Part shown: positions 8,098-19,357 of the stretch, piece by piece
Layout of the letters: each line of letters opens with the position of its first letter
Numbering within the stretch: position 1 is the first letter of the stretch
Assembly (NCBI GenBank): GCA_030447645.1
Contig: JAUJOM010000009.1
Span: 72,575-129,564 of the forward strand
DNA: 56,990 nucleotides
Origin: Longimicrobiaceae bacterium
GTDB lineage: Bacteria; Gemmatimonadota; Gemmatimonadetes; Longimicrobiales; Longimicrobiaceae
Direction of reading: 5' to 3'
Position numbers and translations under genes: made by a program
Notes under the pieces: generated by a model
The model's database searches: none
What the model saw: only the letters and a program-made list of their open reading frames with translations
What the model was told of the DNA's origin: nothing

Positions 8098-8121
8098 ACG
8101 CCCGGCCCAGGGGCCGGGCGT
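8098..8121 (-). terminator. Intrinsic terminator after tRNA-fMet
   Basis: A near-perfect inverted repeat (ACGCCCGGCCC / GGGCCGGGCGT, 11 bp arms) is followed on the minus strand by TTTGTTTG. It sits between initiator tRNA-Met and the 18-gene array, so it should stop or attenuate read-through from the fMet promoter. Confidence 0.65.
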
Positions 8122-8125
8122 CACA

Positions 8126-8197
<72 letters not shown>

Positions 8198-8198
<1 letters not shown>

Positions 8199-8239
8199 TC
8201 AGGGACCAATAGTATAATGAGTGGTCCCTGACGCGTCAA
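8198..8239 (-). promoter_or_regulatory. tRNA-fMet promoter with an 11 bp palindrome around the -10 box
   Basis: On the minus strand TTGACG (8234-8239) and TATACT (8211-8216) are separated by exactly 17 bp, a near-consensus sigma-70 promoter. Start of transcription would be near 8204, six bases before the mature tRNA. A perfect 11 bp inverted repeat, GTCAGGGACCA (8198-8208) and TGGTCCCTGAC (8222-8232), brackets the -10 box with a 13 nt centre. This is an operator-like arrangement; no regulator is identified. Confidence 0.75.
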
Positions 8240-8252
8240 CCCCCGGAAACCC

Positions 8253-9161
8253 TCACCAGCGCAGCGTCAATTCCCGTTTTGCGCTCTGCCGCATGATCCC
8301 GAGTCGCAGCTCCTTGCGCTCGCTCGCCTGGCGCACCGCGGTACGCAGCTCCGCCACGTTGCGCACCGGACGCCCTCCGGCTGCCGTAATCACGTCACCG
8401 GAGCGGAGTCCCGAGCGTGCCGCGGGGGTACCCTCCGACACGCGGGTCGCGAGAATGCCCTGGCTCACCCCGAAGTAACGGCCCAAATCGGGATTCACCT
8501 CGGTGAACTCGGCCCCGGCGACTGCACGGCGACCCGCATCGAAAACGATGCTTTCCGGGCCGATCACGATAATGCTGTCCCTGCCCAGTGCGCGAACCCG
8601 CCCCAGGCTGTCCGCGCGAACGATGACCCGCTGCAAGCGCTGTCGTACGCTGTCCGAGCGAAACTGACGATCAAGGCGGCGGAAAAGGGTATCGGCGGAG
8701 CGGACCTGATCGAGGACGAGGGCTTCCAACGAGTCCACGCGAATGATGAGGTTGTCACCCCCGCGCCGAAGGGTAATCGCACTCGGGGCGCGCCGGGCGG
8801 CCACCACCACGACATTCTGCTCCTGCCGTCCACGCCGGGTACGGAGTCGGACGGTGTCACCCGGTGTGAGCTGGAGTGCCTGGATGCCGGCGCGCCTCGC
8901 AGGCTGCCCGTTAACCCGCAGGATGCGGTCACCACGCTGCAGCCCGGCGCGGCCGGCAGGAGAGTTGGGACACACTTCCTTGACCTCCACCCCGCTCCGT
9001 CGCTCCTGCTCCGCCGTGTGCTCCGCGTTCATGGCGATCCCGATCCACCCGCGGGGAGCCACCACCCGCGTGGGGCGGGGCACACGCTCCTGTGCATCCA
9101 GCTGCGGAGCAACCGCTAAAGAGCTGGCCAGGAGCAAACCAAAGACAAAGACACGCTTCAT
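8253..9161 (-). CDS. Secreted two-PDZ-domain protein
   Basis: A 302-residue exported protein. The N-terminus MKRVFVFGLLLASSLAVAP is a Sec signal peptide ending near DAQ. PDZ-like domain 1 follows (about residues 37-100; GWIGIAM, SPAGRAGLQRGDRILRVNG). A charged, partly coiled linker comes next. PDZ-like domain 2 is at the C-terminus (YFGVSQGILATRVSEGTPAA then RSGLRSGDVITAAGGRPV). No serine-protease domain is visible, unlike DegS/DegP. The ATG at 9161 has GAGGAAG upstream; an earlier in-frame start would overlap the anti-sigma gene. It is third in the sigma / anti-sigma operon, 13 bp after the anti-sigma stop. I infer a periplasmic scaffold or stress sensor tied to that system. Confidence 0.85.
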   Translation of the reverse strand: MKRVFVFGLLLASSLAVAPQLDAQERVPRPTRVVAPRGWIGIAMNAEHTAEQERRSGVEVKEVCPNSPAGRAGLQRGDRILRVNGQPARRAGIQALQLTPGDTVRLRTRRGRQEQNVVVVAARRAPSAITLRRGGDNLIIRVDSLEALVLDQVRSADTLFRRLDRQFRSDSVRQRLQRVIVRADSLGRVRALGRDSIIVIGPESIVFDAGRRAVAGAEFTEVNPDLGRYFGVSQGILATRVSEGTPAARSGLRSGDVITAAGGRPVRNVAELRTAVRQASERKELRLGIMRQSAKRELTLRW

Positions 9162-9174
9162 AGATTGATCTTCC

Positions 9175-9816
9175 TCAAAACCAGGGTTGTTCATTTGTGG
9201 CCCGCGCGTACTGACGCAGCGTCGCATCGCGCTGGGAGACCGCCGCCAAATGGTAGCCGTTGATCACCGGATCGGCCGGGGCCTGCCGTAACCCTTCCTG
9301 AGTGGTGAGCACGATGGTCTCCAAGGTAGCCAGCCGGGACGCAGGGTTGGGTGTTTCCGGAATACCCGCCAGCTCCGCATGTCGAGCGAGCGCCGCGCGG
9401 TAAATGGCTTCCGCCTGCCGCAGCTCCTCGCTGGCATTCACCGGAGCCGCTGGCGGCGCAGCGGGCTCGTTCACAGCCGTCAGCGCCGCGGCGTCGCCGC
9501 CCCGGAGAGCAGCGCCGGTGACGCCACCCAGGAAGAAAAGGAGCAGCCCCGCCGCGACTCGCGGGCCCGCCGTGTCAAACCACCGGGTGCGGGGCGCCGT
9601 GCGAACAAGCCCCTCCGCGCGCAGCCGGACTTCCAGTCCGCCCCAGGCGCCCGCCGGCAGGTCCAACTCCGGCATCTCGGCGAGCGCGTGGGTTTGCACG
9701 CGGAGCGCTTCCAGCTCCTCCTGACAATCCGTGCAGGTCGCTAGATGCGCGGCCTCTTCAGATGCAGCTCGCTCGTCCACCAGGCGGGCCAGTGATTCCA
9801 GATTCAAATGACACAT
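9175..9816 (-). CDS. Zinc-finger (ZAS-type) anti-sigma factor, membrane-anchored
   Basis: A 213-residue protein starting at ATG 9816 behind GGGGAGG. The N-terminus is a ZAS anti-sigma domain with the HxxxCxxC signature (HLATCTDC, His at about 24, Cys at 28 and 31). A single membrane segment follows near 90-108 (VAAGLLLFFLGGVTGAAL), and the extracytoplasmic part is Ala/Glu-rich and helical. It would hold the ECF sigma factor inactive at the membrane. The start overlaps the end of the sigma gene by 13 bp. A longer open frame upstream runs through the sigma gene out of phase and is not coding. Confidence 0.85.
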   Translation of the reverse strand: MCHLNLESLARLVDERAASEEAAHLATCTDCQEELEALRVQTHALAEMPELDLPAGAWGGLEVRLRAEGLVRTAPRTRWFDTAGPRVAAGLLLFFLGGVTGAALRGGDAAALTAVNEPAAPPAAPVNASEELRQAEAIYRAALARHAELAGIPETPNPASRLATLETIVLTTQEGLRQAPADPVINGYHLAAVSQRDATLRQYARATNEQPWF

Positions 9817-10358
9817 GTTTCCTCCCCTCGCATCGCTGATGCCCTTGACCCGAGCAATTCGCGCATCCGGGCGCGGGCCTTGAACAGTTGACTCTTGCAC
9901 GTTCCCGGCGCGATGCCGAGCATCCCACCGATCTCCTCGTGTGTGTACCCTTCGACATCGTGCAGCACCAGCACCCGGTGCATCCCCTCCGGAAGCTGCA
10001 TCAGCGCCCCCTCCAGCCGGGCTGCGAGTACCACGCCGCTTCGTGGTGCGCCCGCAAGCATCTCCTCCGGCAGTGGCGCTTCGTGGCTCTCCTTGCGATG
10101 CCACCGGCGTCGTCCAGTCAAGGCACAGTTGACCGCTATCCGGTGGAGCCAGGTGGCGAAGCCGGAATCGCCCCGAAAGGTGGGGAGCCCCCGGATGGCC
10201 TGCACCCAGCTTTCCTGCGCCCAGTCTTCCGCTTCGGCATCGTTGCCCGCGAGGCGACGAAGTAGCGTGTACACACGCGGCGCATGCTGCCGGTACAGCG
10301 TGGCGATCGCGGTGTTGTCTCCCTGCCGCGCCCGCCGTAGAAGTTCGCGTTCGATCAT
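9804..10358 (-). CDS. ECF-family RNA polymerase sigma factor
   Basis: A 184-residue group 4 sigma factor. Region 2 lies at about residues 20-88 (YRQHAPRVYTLLRRLAGNDAEAED, then WVQAIRGLPTFRGDSGFATWL). Region 4 lies at about 118-168 (LPEGMHRVLVLHDVEGYTHEE then IGGMLGIAPGTCKSQLFKAR), the helix-turn-helix that reads the -35 element. It is followed by its anti-sigma factor and the PDZ protein in one operon. A candidate ECF-type promoter upstream (10397-10426) suggests autoregulation. Confidence 0.93.
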   Translation of the reverse strand: MIERELLRRARQGDNTAIATLYRQHAPRVYTLLRRLAGNDAEAEDWAQESWVQAIRGLPTFRGDSGFATWLHRIAVNCALTGRRRWHRKESHEAPLPEEMLAGAPRSGVVLAARLEGALMQLPEGMHRVLVLHDVEGYTHEEIGGMLGIAPGTCKSQLFKARARMRELLGSRASAMRGEETCVI

Positions 10359-10396
10359 CTGGGCCGCTCCAACGTGACCGGATGCACTCGTTTGAA

Positions 10397-10426
10397 TTAG
10401 ATGCCGGGGGACGCGTCAGGGTTGCC
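10397..10426 (-). promoter_or_regulatory. Candidate ECF-type promoter of the sigma operon
   Basis: On the minus strand GGCAACC (10420-10426) and TCTAA (10397-10401) are 18 bp apart, resembling the GGAAC / TCTRA pattern of RpoE-like promoters. Start would fall about 35-40 bp upstream of the sigma gene. Identified by eye. Confidence 0.35.
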
Positions 10427-10453
10427 TGGCTCGCCCCTCGCAGCAACAAAGAA

Positions 10454-10488
10454 CCGCCGCGCCGGGAAGTAGATCCTCGGCGCGGCGG
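10454..10488 (-). terminator. Intrinsic terminator of leuS
   Basis: 11 bp perfect arms CCGCCGCGCCG (10454-10464) and CGGCGCGGCGG (10478-10488) lie just after the leuS stop, followed on the minus strand by TTCTTTG. Confidence 0.7.
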
Positions 10489-10507
10489 CATCATCCCGGC
10501 GTTGGAG

Positions 10508-12988
10508 CTACACCACCAGGTTGACCAGCCGATCCGGAACGAAGATCGCCTTGCGAAGCGGCTTGCCGTCCAGGAACCGCTGCACGTGTGGGTCAGCCAG
10601 TGCGGCGTCACGGGCCTCGACTTCTCCGATACCACGAGCCAGCGGCATCCGGGCGCGGAGCTTTCCGTTCACCTGGACCACGAACTCCACCGTATCGGCC
10701 ACCGCTTTGGCCGGGTCGTAGCCGGGCCAGTTTGCCGCAGCGAAAATGGAGTCCTTCGTGACCCAGTCGAACCCAGCTCCTCGGCCAGGTGGGGCGCGAA
10801 AGGCGCTACCAACGGGACGAGCGGCAGCACGGCTTCTCGCTCAGGGATGCGGCCTCCGGCGCGTACCGCGTTCAGGTACTCCATGAGCGCGGCGATCGCC
10901 GTGTTGTAGGAGAGCGCTTCCGCGTCCTCGGTAACCTTCTGAATGGTGGCGTGCAGCTTCTGCTCGATGCCGGCATCGAGCGGGCGCTCCTCCTTGGAGA
11001 GCACACTGTCCCACAGGCGGCTCAGGAAGTTGTAGGGCCCGGTGATGCCCGCGTCGCGGAAGTCACCCCCTTCCTGGTAGGGCCCCAGGAACATCAGGTA
11101 CATCCGGAAGGTATCCGCGCCCCACTCCTCGATGTAATCATCGGGGACCACCACGTTGCCGCGCGACTTGGACATCTTGGAGCCGTCCTTGATGATCAAT
11201 CCGTGCGCACGGAAGCGGGTGAAGGGCTCCTCGAAGTCCACATGACCCATCTCCTTGAGGGCCATGGTGATGAAGCGTGCATAGCAGGTGGAGTACGGCG
11301 TGCTCGTTGCCACCGATGTACGAGTCCACCGGAAGCCACCGCCCGGTCATCTCCGGATCGAACGGGACCTTCTCATCACCTGCGGAGGGTAGCGCAGAAA
11401 GTACCACGCCGAGTCCAGGAAGGTGTCGGACACGTCGGTTTCACGGCGCGCCTGCCCGCCACACTGCGGGCACCCGGTGATGTACCATTCCTCGTGGCGC
11501 GCCAGCGGACTGATCCCCGAGGCATCCGGTTTGAAGTCCGGAATGTCGGGCAGGATCACCGGGAGCTGATCCTCCGGCACCGGCACCGTGCCGCACTCGT
11601 CGCAGCACAGGATGGGAATGGGCGGTCCCCAGTAACGCTGCCGTGAGATGCACCAGTCGTGCAGCCGGTAGTTGGTCCTGCGGGTCGCCGAACTGGTCTG
11701 GGCGAGCTGGCTGGTGATGGCCCACTTCGCCGTGCGCCAGTCCAGCCCGTTGAAGCGCCCGGAATTCACCAGCGCGCCCTCGCCGGTGTACGCTTCGTTC
11801 AGCGGCGTGTCGGCATTCTCGCCCGCGCCGCGATCACGCGCCGGATCGTCAGGCCCATCTTGCGCGCGAACTCGAAGTCACGCTCGTCGTGGCCGGCACC
11901 GCCATGATCGCGCCGGTGCCGTACTCCATCAGCACGTAGTCGGCGATCCAGACCGGGATCTCCTCCCCGTTGATGGGGTTGATGGCCCGCGCGCCGGTAT
12001 CCACACCGGTTTTTCCCTGTCCCCGATGCGGCGACTCACCAGGATCGGTCGCGGCCACCCGCTCCCGACAGGCATCCACTGCCGCGCGTTGCTCCGGGAG
12101 TGGTGATCTGGTCCACCAGCGGATGCTCGGGGGCGAGCACCATGTACGTGGCACCAAAGAGCGTGTCCGGACGGGTGGTGAACACCCGGATCGCATGCGG
12201 CTGCTTGTGAAGCAGGTGGGTTCGTGCCGGTCCTCGGACGCCTTGCCGCGGGCCACGGGGAATACGATCTCGGCCCCTTCGCTCCGGCCGATCCAGTTTT
12301 CCTGCGCCTTCTTGGTGGTTTCGGACCAGTCCAGCGTGGCCAGATTGTCGAGCAGCCGCCCCGCGTACTGGGTGATGCGAAAGAACCACTGCGACAGAAC
12401 GCGCTGCTCCACGGGCGTGCCGCACCGCTCGCACTCGCCGCCTACCACCTGCTCGTTGGAAAGCACTGTGTTGCACGATGGGCACCAGTTGACCGGCGCT
12501 TCTTTCTTGACCGCGAGCCCCGCCTTGTACAGCTGGAAAAAGATCCACTGGGTCCACCGGTAGTATTCCGGCTGGGTGGTATCCACCGTGTGGTTCCAGT
12601 CGTACATCAAGCCGACACGGCGCAGCTGGCGGGTGAAGCGCTCCACGTTGCGCGGGATCAGCTCCATGGGATGGATCCCCTGCTTCAGCGCGAAGTTCTC
12701 GAGTGGATGCCGAACGCGTCGAAGCCGATCGGCTCGAAGACGTCGAAGCCTCGCAGGCGCTTGTACCGGCCGAAGATGTCCGCGCCGGCGAAGGCGTAGA
12801 TGTTCCCGACGTGCAGGCCCCTCCGCGGAGGGTATGGGGAACATCATCAGGTTGTAGAATGGACGCTCCGCGCGCCGAAGCTCGTCCCGGGTGAAGCCAT
12901 TGGTCCCCTGCTCTTCCCATCGCTGCTGCCAGCGGCGCTCCACCTCGGCGGGGAAGTATGTGTCGGTCGTGTGTGTAGTTTGGCTCAT
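10508..12988 (-). CDS. leuS: Leucyl-tRNA synthetase, multiply frameshifted
   Basis: The whole locus encodes class I LeuRS when read across frames: N-terminus [13 protein letters not shown], then GLHVGN (HIGH box) in another frame. The two halves of the catalytic fold follow ([33 protein letters not shown]). The editing domain includes [20 protein letters not shown]. The KMSKS loop [14 protein letters not shown] lies near 11165-11181, and the C-terminal tail contains [14 protein letters not shown]. The 2,481 bp span equals a normal gene (about 826 aa). At least eight frame changes occur (near 12830, 12700, 12220, 12090, 11905, 11820, 11400, 11300 and 10765), mostly by homopolymers. As an essential gene with no second copy in view, it is probably intact in the organism and broken by sequence errors. 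Terminator at 10454-10488. Confidence 0.85.
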
Positions 12989-13044
12989 AGCAGTGAAAGT
13001 TGTCCCTTCCCCCTGGAAGATACAACCCCGTGAAATGTCTCCGG

Positions 13045-14088
13045 CTAGGTAGCGGTCGCGGAGATCAGCTTCTCCACCTCGGCATACGGATCACGCGAAC
13101 CCCTGGCTACTCTAACGATCTCCGCAATGGTGTGCTGCAGGTTGCCCCCGTAGCGCTGGAACACGCGCTCAAACAAATCCAGGCGCTGATAGTAAAGCCG
13201 CCGGGAGATCAGGGTCGCATTGTTGAGGGGCAGGCGCTCGAAGCTCCCCACTCCCCTGCCGCGGAAGCGGGGGCGTATCCCTTCCGCGAAGAGCCGTCGG
13301 GCACGTGCGAAAACTTCTTCGCGTGCCGCGAGCTTGCCTTGCCGGTCGAGATCCCTGCGAGCGTACAAGGCTTCCAGCTCCCCCACCACCTGGCTCAGGA
13401 AGCCGCCGAAGAGCATCTCGTCGTGCCACTCGTTCCGCGCCTGCTCGCACAGCCGCGCATCGCGTGCACAAAAGAACTGGATGGCTCCCCGCCCACCCAC
13501 GAAGTTCGCCAGGCTTTCGTTGAATGCCGCCTGTCCTGGGACGTAGAGCGTGTTGTGGAAAAGCTCGTGGATCACGGTGTTGGCAAGACTCACACTGTCG
13601 TAGCGCAGCAGCGGTGACACCAGAGGATCGTTGAACCAGCCCAGGGTGCTGAACGCCGACGTCGGGCGAAGGTAGGTATCCAGCCCACGTTGCTCCAGCT
13701 TGGCAATTTCTCGCCGGGCTTTTTCTTCGCTGAAGAAGCCCTTGTACGGAACGCGCCCGACGATTGGGAACCACCAGGTATGCGGCGCAAAGCGGTCCCG
13801 GTGTGCCGCCGACAGCACCAGCGCGAGCGTATCCGAGTCCAGCTGCGAGAAGGTGGTGTAGCTGTCGCCCACATCCAGCTTCAACTCGCGCTGGGCGAAT
13901 CCACGGGCTTCGAGCACCAGGGCGAGCTTGGCGCGCTGCGCAGGCGGCGTGCGCGGGTCCGCTACCATACGGGTGATCGGCTGGCGTCGCCGCAGGATCT
14001 TGGCCTCCTCGTACCCGGCCCGGAGCACATAGCCGGGAGAGCAGGCTCCGGTGAGCAACACCACCAGGAGCAGTGTGAAGCGTTTCAT
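13045..14088 (-). CDS. Putative lipoprotein aminopeptidase (PF10023-like)
   Basis: 347 residues with a lipoprotein signal peptide (LLTGAC, lipidated Cys at 16). A gluzincin HExxH motif HELFH lies at 174-178 in [12 protein letters not shown], with a candidate third ligand Glu in [11 protein letters not shown] about 20 residues on. The overall length and the motif order match the predicted aminopeptidase family of COG4324. It would act in the periplasm or at a membrane face. Its ATG overlaps the stop of the PabB-PabC gene (ATGA), so the two are translationally coupled, although no functional link is obvious. Confidence 0.8.
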   Translation of the reverse strand: MKRFTLLLVVLLTGACSPGYVLRAGYEEAKILRRRQPITRMVADPRTPPAQRAKLALVLEARGFAQRELKLDVGDSYTTFSQLDSDTLALVLSAAHRDRFAPHTWWFPIVGRVPYKGFFSEEKARREIAKLEQRGLDTYLRPTSAFSTLGWFNDPLVSPLLRYDSVSLANTVIHELFHNTLYVPGQAAFNESLANFVGGRGAIQFFCARDARLCEQARNEWHDEMLFGGFLSQVVGELEALYARRDLDRQGKLAAREEVFARARRLFAEGIRPRFRGRGVGSFERLPLNNATLISRRLYYQRLDLFERVFQRYGGNLQHTIAEIVRVARGSRDPYAEVEKLISATAT

Positions 14089-15828
14089 CGCATGCCAGTC
14101 GGGTCACGCGCGACCAACACCGGCTGCCAGCCGCGCACCGAATTGATCCGATAAACCCCCTCCGCACGCTGGAGGTCCTCCGGGCGAAGAACGCGCTCCC
14201 GCAACTCGTCACGCCGGAGCAGATCCTCCCGGAGCACACCGGGAAGCAGCCCAACATCGGGCGGCGGCGTCCACGCACTCCCATCGAGCACCACGACCAG
14301 GTTGCCGATCGTGAACTCCGTGAGCTCCCCGCGCTCGTTCACCAGCAGCACGTCGTCGCACTCGGGACAAGCAGCGGCCCGTGACTCGTACACCTCCCGC
14401 CGTGTCGTCTTGTGGTAAAGAAACAAATCGGAGCTGGCCACCGGTGGGTCTACAATCTTCACACGCAGCGGCTCACGTGAAGAAGGGAGTGGGCTTTGCT
14501 CGGTCTGGATTGCTCCATCCTGGTCAACCAGCAGGCGAATCTTGCAGAGCCCGGTGCCGGATTCAGTCGCGGCACTCGCGAGCGCGGAACGTAGCTGCAC
14601 GGGATCGCATGGAAATCCGAAATACTCGGCCGATGCAATGATTCGCGCCAGGTGCGCTTCAAGCAGAAAAAATCCGGTGCCGACCTCGTAGCGCAGCGTT
14701 TCGAGAAGTTGAAACCCATGGGGCCGCACCTGGGTGAACGCAGCCTTGGCAAAGCACTCCCGGTACTCGTCCTCTGGATCAGAGTCATAGGTGATGCCGC
14801 TACCGACTCCCAGCTCTGCCTGGCCGCTTCCCCGGTGCAGAACCAGCGTGCGGATCGCCACGCTGAACACCGCCTCCCCGGGCGATATCCAGCCGATAGC
14901 ACCGGTGTACACGCCGCGCGGCTCAGCCTCCAGCTCCCGAATGATCTGCATTGTGCGGACTTTGGGTGCGCCCGTTACCGAGCCGCATGGAAAGAGCGCA
15001 CCGAATACGTCGCGCAGCGTGGTGCCGACTCGGGTACGAGCCCGGATCGCGGACGTCATCTGATGTACCGTTGGAAAACGTTCGACCGTGAACAGCTTCG
15101 GCACCTCCATGCTTCCCCACTCCGCGATCCGGCCTGCGTCGTTGCGTAGGAGGTCCACGATCATGAGGTTTTCGGCGCGGTCCTTGGACGAGGTGCGCAG
15201 CTCTTCAGCCAGCGCCCGGTCCTCCGCTGACCAGCGGCCGCGTGGCCGCGTGCCCTTCATCGGGCGAAGCTCCAGCGCCGTGCCGTCCCAGCGAAAAAAC
15301 AATTCCGGGGACGCGGACAGTATGCTCCAGGAACCTAACCGCAGATACGCGCAGTATGCTGCCTGCTGCGCGCGGCAAAGGTCAGCGTACAGTGCGAGGT
15401 CGTCGCCCCCAAAGGGAGCCCGAAGCCGAAAAGTGTGGTTTACCTGATAGGTGTCGCCCGCGCGGATCCAGTCGCGGATCTGACCGATCTGGCGATCGTA
15501 CTCTGCTGCGCTGACCGAGGGCGTCCAGGCTCCAAGCTGATAGCTGCCAGCCCGCGGCAGTGGGTCCACTGGAACGCGCTCAGCAAACAGCGCGAACCAC
15601 AGGAGCGGCAGCTCCGGTATGGCCCGGTGCGTAACCAGGGCGGGGTCCCAGGTGGGAGCAGCCTCGTAGGCTACGTAGCCCGCGGCGTGCAGCCCCTTTG
15701 CCACCGCTCGCTCGACTTGTTGGAGAGCCGGGACTACCTGCTCCGGGGAGCAAGCTTCAACAACCTCCCGCACCCCGGCAAACCGGAACGAGCGCCCGCC
15801 CGGAGGCGCGTCGAACCGGACGTAGGGC

Positions 15829-15839
<11 letters not shown>
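14085..15839 (-). CDS. pabB-pabC: Aminodeoxychorismate synthase component I fused to aminodeoxychorismate lyase
   Basis: A 584-residue fusion for p-aminobenzoate synthesis. Residues about 1-345 are PabB, a chorismate-utilising domain with MKGTRPRGR, LMIVDLLRNDAGRIAE and CGSVTGAPKVRTMQII. Residues about 350-584 are a fold-type IV PLP lyase (PabC) with ETLRYEVGTGFFLLEAHLAR, KIRLLVDQDG and TEFTIGNLVV. The glutaminase PabA is not in the window. The start overlaps the aspartase stop by 11 bp. PABA feeds folate synthesis, to which folK at 36239-36676 also belongs. Confidence 0.92.
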
Positions 15840-17715
<1,876 letters not shown>

Positions 17716-17722
17716 GCGCACA

Positions 17723-17751
17723 ACGTTAGGATAACGCCCATCCGGGAACAA
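17723..17751 (-). promoter_or_regulatory. Putative aspA promoter, possibly producing a leaderless mRNA
   Basis: On the minus strand TTGTTC (17746-17751) and TAACGT (17723-17728) are 17 bp apart. The usual 6-7 bp to the start site puts +1 at or within two bases of the ATG at 17715, and no Shine-Dalgarno sequence precedes that ATG. Confidence 0.4.
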
Positions 17752-17774
17752 GCCATGTGTCGCGATTGCTCCAG

Positions 17775-18374
17775 CTAGCGCGGCTTGGTTCCGGCTCTTC
17801 GTTTCAGTTCCTCCAGCTTACGCTCCACCTCGCCCGCCGCGTCCCTGCGCCGGGCCTGGTCGTCGATCTGCTCCGCAAAGCGGTCGAAGGCGTCTTCCAG
17901 TCCCGCCATCTCCCGTTCGGCACGACCGTGCGCACCCGCGCGGCGCAGCTCGGCCAGCAATGCGAAGCGACGAGCGTCGGCCTGCCGATAACGCTCCGCC
18001 ATCTCGTCGGCTTCACGGGTTCTGAGCTGCAGCTCAGCCTCGGCCGCACGCACCTTGGCCTCCAGCACCCCTACCGCTTCCCGGTGCCGCGTGGCGAACT
18101 CTTCGGCTACTCGGGTGGTTTCTTCATCCGCGATCTTTGCTGCCATGTCTCGCCGGCGAACGCAGTCGGCCAGCCGCTGCTGCTCCCGTGCCAGCTCTGT
18201 CCGTGCGCCCGCCGCAGCCTGTTTCAGCTCGGAGACCAGCGTCCGAGCATCCACCATCTCCCTGCGCATGCCGCCGAGCAGCTCCGCAATCTGGTCCTCC
18301 GGGTCGCGCCGCCCCGCCTCTGCCTTGAAGCGATCCAGCGCTCGGTGGAGCAGCGCTCCGAGATCCTTGAGCAT
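17775..18374 (-). CDS. PspA/IM30-like coiled-coil protein
   Basis: 199 residues, almost entirely predicted coiled coil. The N-terminus LGALLHRALDRFKAEAGRRD continues into PEDQIAELLGGMRREMVDAR, which resembles the PspA/Vipp1 helix 1-2 start. Long heptad-rich helices follow, and the C-terminus is basic. PspA proteins bind stressed inner membranes. The typical amphipathic N-terminal helix is short here, so a general coiled-coil adaptor is an alternative. It is transcribed on the same strand as aspA but upstream of its promoter. Confidence 0.65.
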   Translation of the reverse strand: MLKDLGALLHRALDRFKAEAGRRDPEDQIAELLGGMRREMVDARTLVSELKQAAAGARTELAREQQRLADCVRRRDMAAKIADEETTRVAEEFATRHREAVGVLEAKVRAAEAELQLRTREADEMAERYRQADARRFALLAELRRAGAHGRAEREMAGLEDAFDRFAEQIDDQARRRDAAGEVERKLEELKRRAGTKPR

Positions 18375-18488
18375 ACGTTTTGCTTTGAGGTATAGGGAAG
18401 AAGCCGCGTCCGCTACAGGAAATCAATGCCCCACTCTGAAGCCGGGTCACAGAACTCGGCATCGATGCGTAGAAGATTTGTCGCGTGA

Positions 18489-19357
18489 GGAGCAAAATCC
18501 TTTACTCACGGCGACTTCTGGATTCCCGAAGACGAGCGGGAAATCTACAAGGTTGCGCTGCGGACACTCAACGAAGCAGGGATACCTTACGTTGTGGCGG
18601 GGGCCTACGCCATTTACGAGCACACCGGAATCTACCGGCAAACCAAGGATCTGGACATTTTCCTGCAGCCGGAGTACATCATCGCGGCTGCCCGCGTGCT
18701 TTCCGAAGCCGGATTCAAGACCCGCCTGGAGCAGTCGCACTGGCTCGCCAAGGCGAAACGCGACCCGTTCTTCGTGGACCTGATCTACGGCATGGGCAAC
18801 GGACTCGCACTGATCGATCCGGACTGGCACGCTCACGGGTCAAACGCGGTACTGGCCGCGACTCCGGTGCGAGTGGCTCCCCCGAGGAATTGATCTGGCA
18901 TCGGCTCTTCATCAGCGAGCGGCACCGGCACGACATGGCCGACATCCTTCACCTGATCCAGTGCAGGGGTCACCTGCTCGATTGGGACCGACTGGTGCGC
19001 AAAACGGACGTGCATTGGCCGCTTCTGCTTGCTCAACTGCAAACCTTTCGCTACGTCTACCCCGGATTGACGGACCGCATTCCCGACCGGATCATGCGTG
19101 AACTGCTGAATCGTTCGCTCGCGGAGCTTGATGCCGACCATGCGCCGACGCCGGAGGAGCAGCGGCTTACACGGGGCACCTTGGTTTCCCGCTTTTCATT
19201 CGCCATCGACGTGAACGAGTGGGGATTTCGGGACCTGCGGGACGAAATGCGGACAGAGATGCAGCAGACGCCCATCATTCAGGAGATCACGGCGAGCGAG
19301 GCATGGGACGAACGCGCGGCACGGGAGGACGCAGGGCCGGTGGAGACCGAGGCGTGA
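18489..19357 (+). CDS. Predicted nucleotidyltransferase, frameshifted
   Basis: Read across one frame change near 18880, this is a roughly 285-residue protein. The N-terminal half has the nucleotidyltransferase-fold pattern: a GxYA segment (VVAGAYAIYEHTGIYRQTKD) leading into the metal-binding KDLDIFL and, further on, FFVDLIYG with the third acidic residue. The C-terminal half (EELIWHRLFISERHRHDMAD then ILHLIQCRGHLLDWDRL) is helical and resembles the substrate or partner domain of such enzymes. No ATG lies in frame at the 5' end. An AGGAG at 18488-18492 suggests that the true start is lost to an indel just after it. Its TGA overlaps the GTG of the metallophosphoesterase. Confidence 0.65.

Noticed and set aside
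10508..12988. leuS as a genuine pseudogene
   Set aside because: All catalytic blocks are present in order over a normal gene length, breaks fall near homopolymers, and the enzyme is essential. Sequence error is the simpler explanation.
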